Shown in pieces: positions 20,891 to 21,238 of a stretch of 21,238 nt of DNA. The stretch's first letter is position 1, and the number at the start of each line of letters is the position of its first letter. The translations under genes were made by a program, and so were the position numbers. The notes beneath the pieces were generated by a model. It was not told where the DNA came from. It was given only the letters and a program-made list of their open reading frames with translations, and made no database searches. Origin of the DNA: JAEKLB01 sp050249235 (GTDB taxonomy: Bacteria; Actinomycetota; Acidimicrobiia; Acidimicrobiales; CADCSY01); contig JBFWQW010000047.1 in NCBI GenBank assembly GCA_050249235.1, positions 1 to 21,238 of the forward strand. Reading direction: 5' to 3'.

Positions 20891-21238
20891 AGCACCGCTC
20901 CCTCTTCACGAACCCGGCGGCCCGCCAGCAGGGCACCCTCCACGATGGTCTGGTAGCCGGTGCACCGGCAGACGTTGCCCGACAAGGTCTCGCGGACCTC
21001 GGCCTCGTCGGCGTCCGGGTTCTCCCGCAGCAGGGCCAGCGTCGACATCACGAAGCCCGGGGTGCAGAAGCCGCACTGGAAGGCGAAGCTCTCCCAGAAG
21101 GCCTGCTGGACGGGGTGGAGGGCGTCGCCGTCCGCCAGCCCCTCCACCGTCACGATGTCGGCGCCACGGACCTGGGCGGCGAGGGTGAGGCACGAGCGGG
21201 CCGCGGCGCCGTCGACCAGGACGGTGCAGGCGCCGCAG
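20887..21238 (-). CDS. 2Fe-2S small subunit of the molybdenum hydroxylase (CoxS-like; start beyond window edge)
   Basis: The frame is open to the right edge, showing the last 116 residues of a protein normally about 155-165 aa. At the edge is the end of the plant-ferredoxin-like cluster (CGACTVLVDG and ARSC). Next comes the linker VTVEGLAD, and then the second [2Fe-2S] domain with FQCGFCTPGFVMS and GNVCRCTGYQTIVEGAL. All cluster Cys expected in this region are present. It passes electrons from the molybdenum site of the large subunit to the FAD subunit or another acceptor. The gene ends in TGA overlapping the GTG of the large subunit. A shorter internal start at 21153 would drop the first cluster and is rejected. 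Confidence 0.93.
   Translation of the reverse strand, partial: CGACTVLVDGAAARSCLTLAAQVRGADIVTVEGLADGDALHPVQQAFWESFAFQCGFCTPGFVMSTLALLRENPDADEAEVRETLSGNVCRCTGYQTIVEGALLAGRRVREEGAVL

Overview
The window is about 21 kb of very GC-rich bacterial chromosome. GTG starts, 4-bp start/stop overlaps, actinobacterial -10 hexamers just ahead of start codons, and the gene types (LCP protein, LigD-type NHEJ polymerase, HATPase/SpoIIE phosphatase, lipid-transfer thiolase with DUF35, CoxL/CoxS-like hydroxylase) all point to an actinomycetote. The mix would suit an environmental, perhaps Acidimicrobiia-like lineage, but that placement is inference. No tRNA, rRNA, insertion sequence, CRISPR array or phage gene was seen.

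Layout from left to right. (1) The last 20 codons of a + strand gene, probably an amidohydrolase, face a - strand cluster across a strong hairpin. Read in its own direction, the cluster is a two-domain VOC protein, a DUF35 zinc-ribbon/OB protein, a thiolase-like lipid-transfer protein and a PLP aminotransferase. (2) A non-coding stretch of about 630 bp carries a (GAC)7 run and a GCTGGC repeat inside an inverted repeat. It precedes a + strand SRPBCC gene. (3) A Tat-exported alpha/beta hydrolase (-), an unrecognised conserved-looking protein (+) and an LCP-family cell-envelope ligase (-) follow. (4) treY and treZ (-, overlapping by 4 bp) encode trehalose synthesis from maltodextrin. (5) Divergent from treY is a 741-aa protein (+) joining a HATPase domain, an uncharacterised middle region, GAF and a PP2C/SpoIIE phosphatase. 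(6) An extended SDR epimerase and a stand-alone LigD polymerase domain (-) overlap by ATGA. (7) A PhyH-type dioxygenase (+) has a conflict between its open frame and its start signals. (8) A molybdenum hydroxylase large subunit (-) and the partial 2Fe-2S small subunit before it close the window.

Functional themes are acyl-CoA or steroid-like catabolism at the left (thiolase-like/DUF35), oxidation of an unknown substrate at the right (molybdenum hydroxylase, PhyH), and envelope or stress physiology in the middle (trehalose, LCP, partner-switching phosphatase, NHEJ polymerase). I found no single obviously new multi-gene system. The points most worth following up are the PhyH start/frame conflict, the HATPase-X-GAF-PP2C fusion, the SDR-LigD-Pol coupling, the non-CODH active-site loop of the CoxL-like protein, and the unrecognised gene at 6527-7072.
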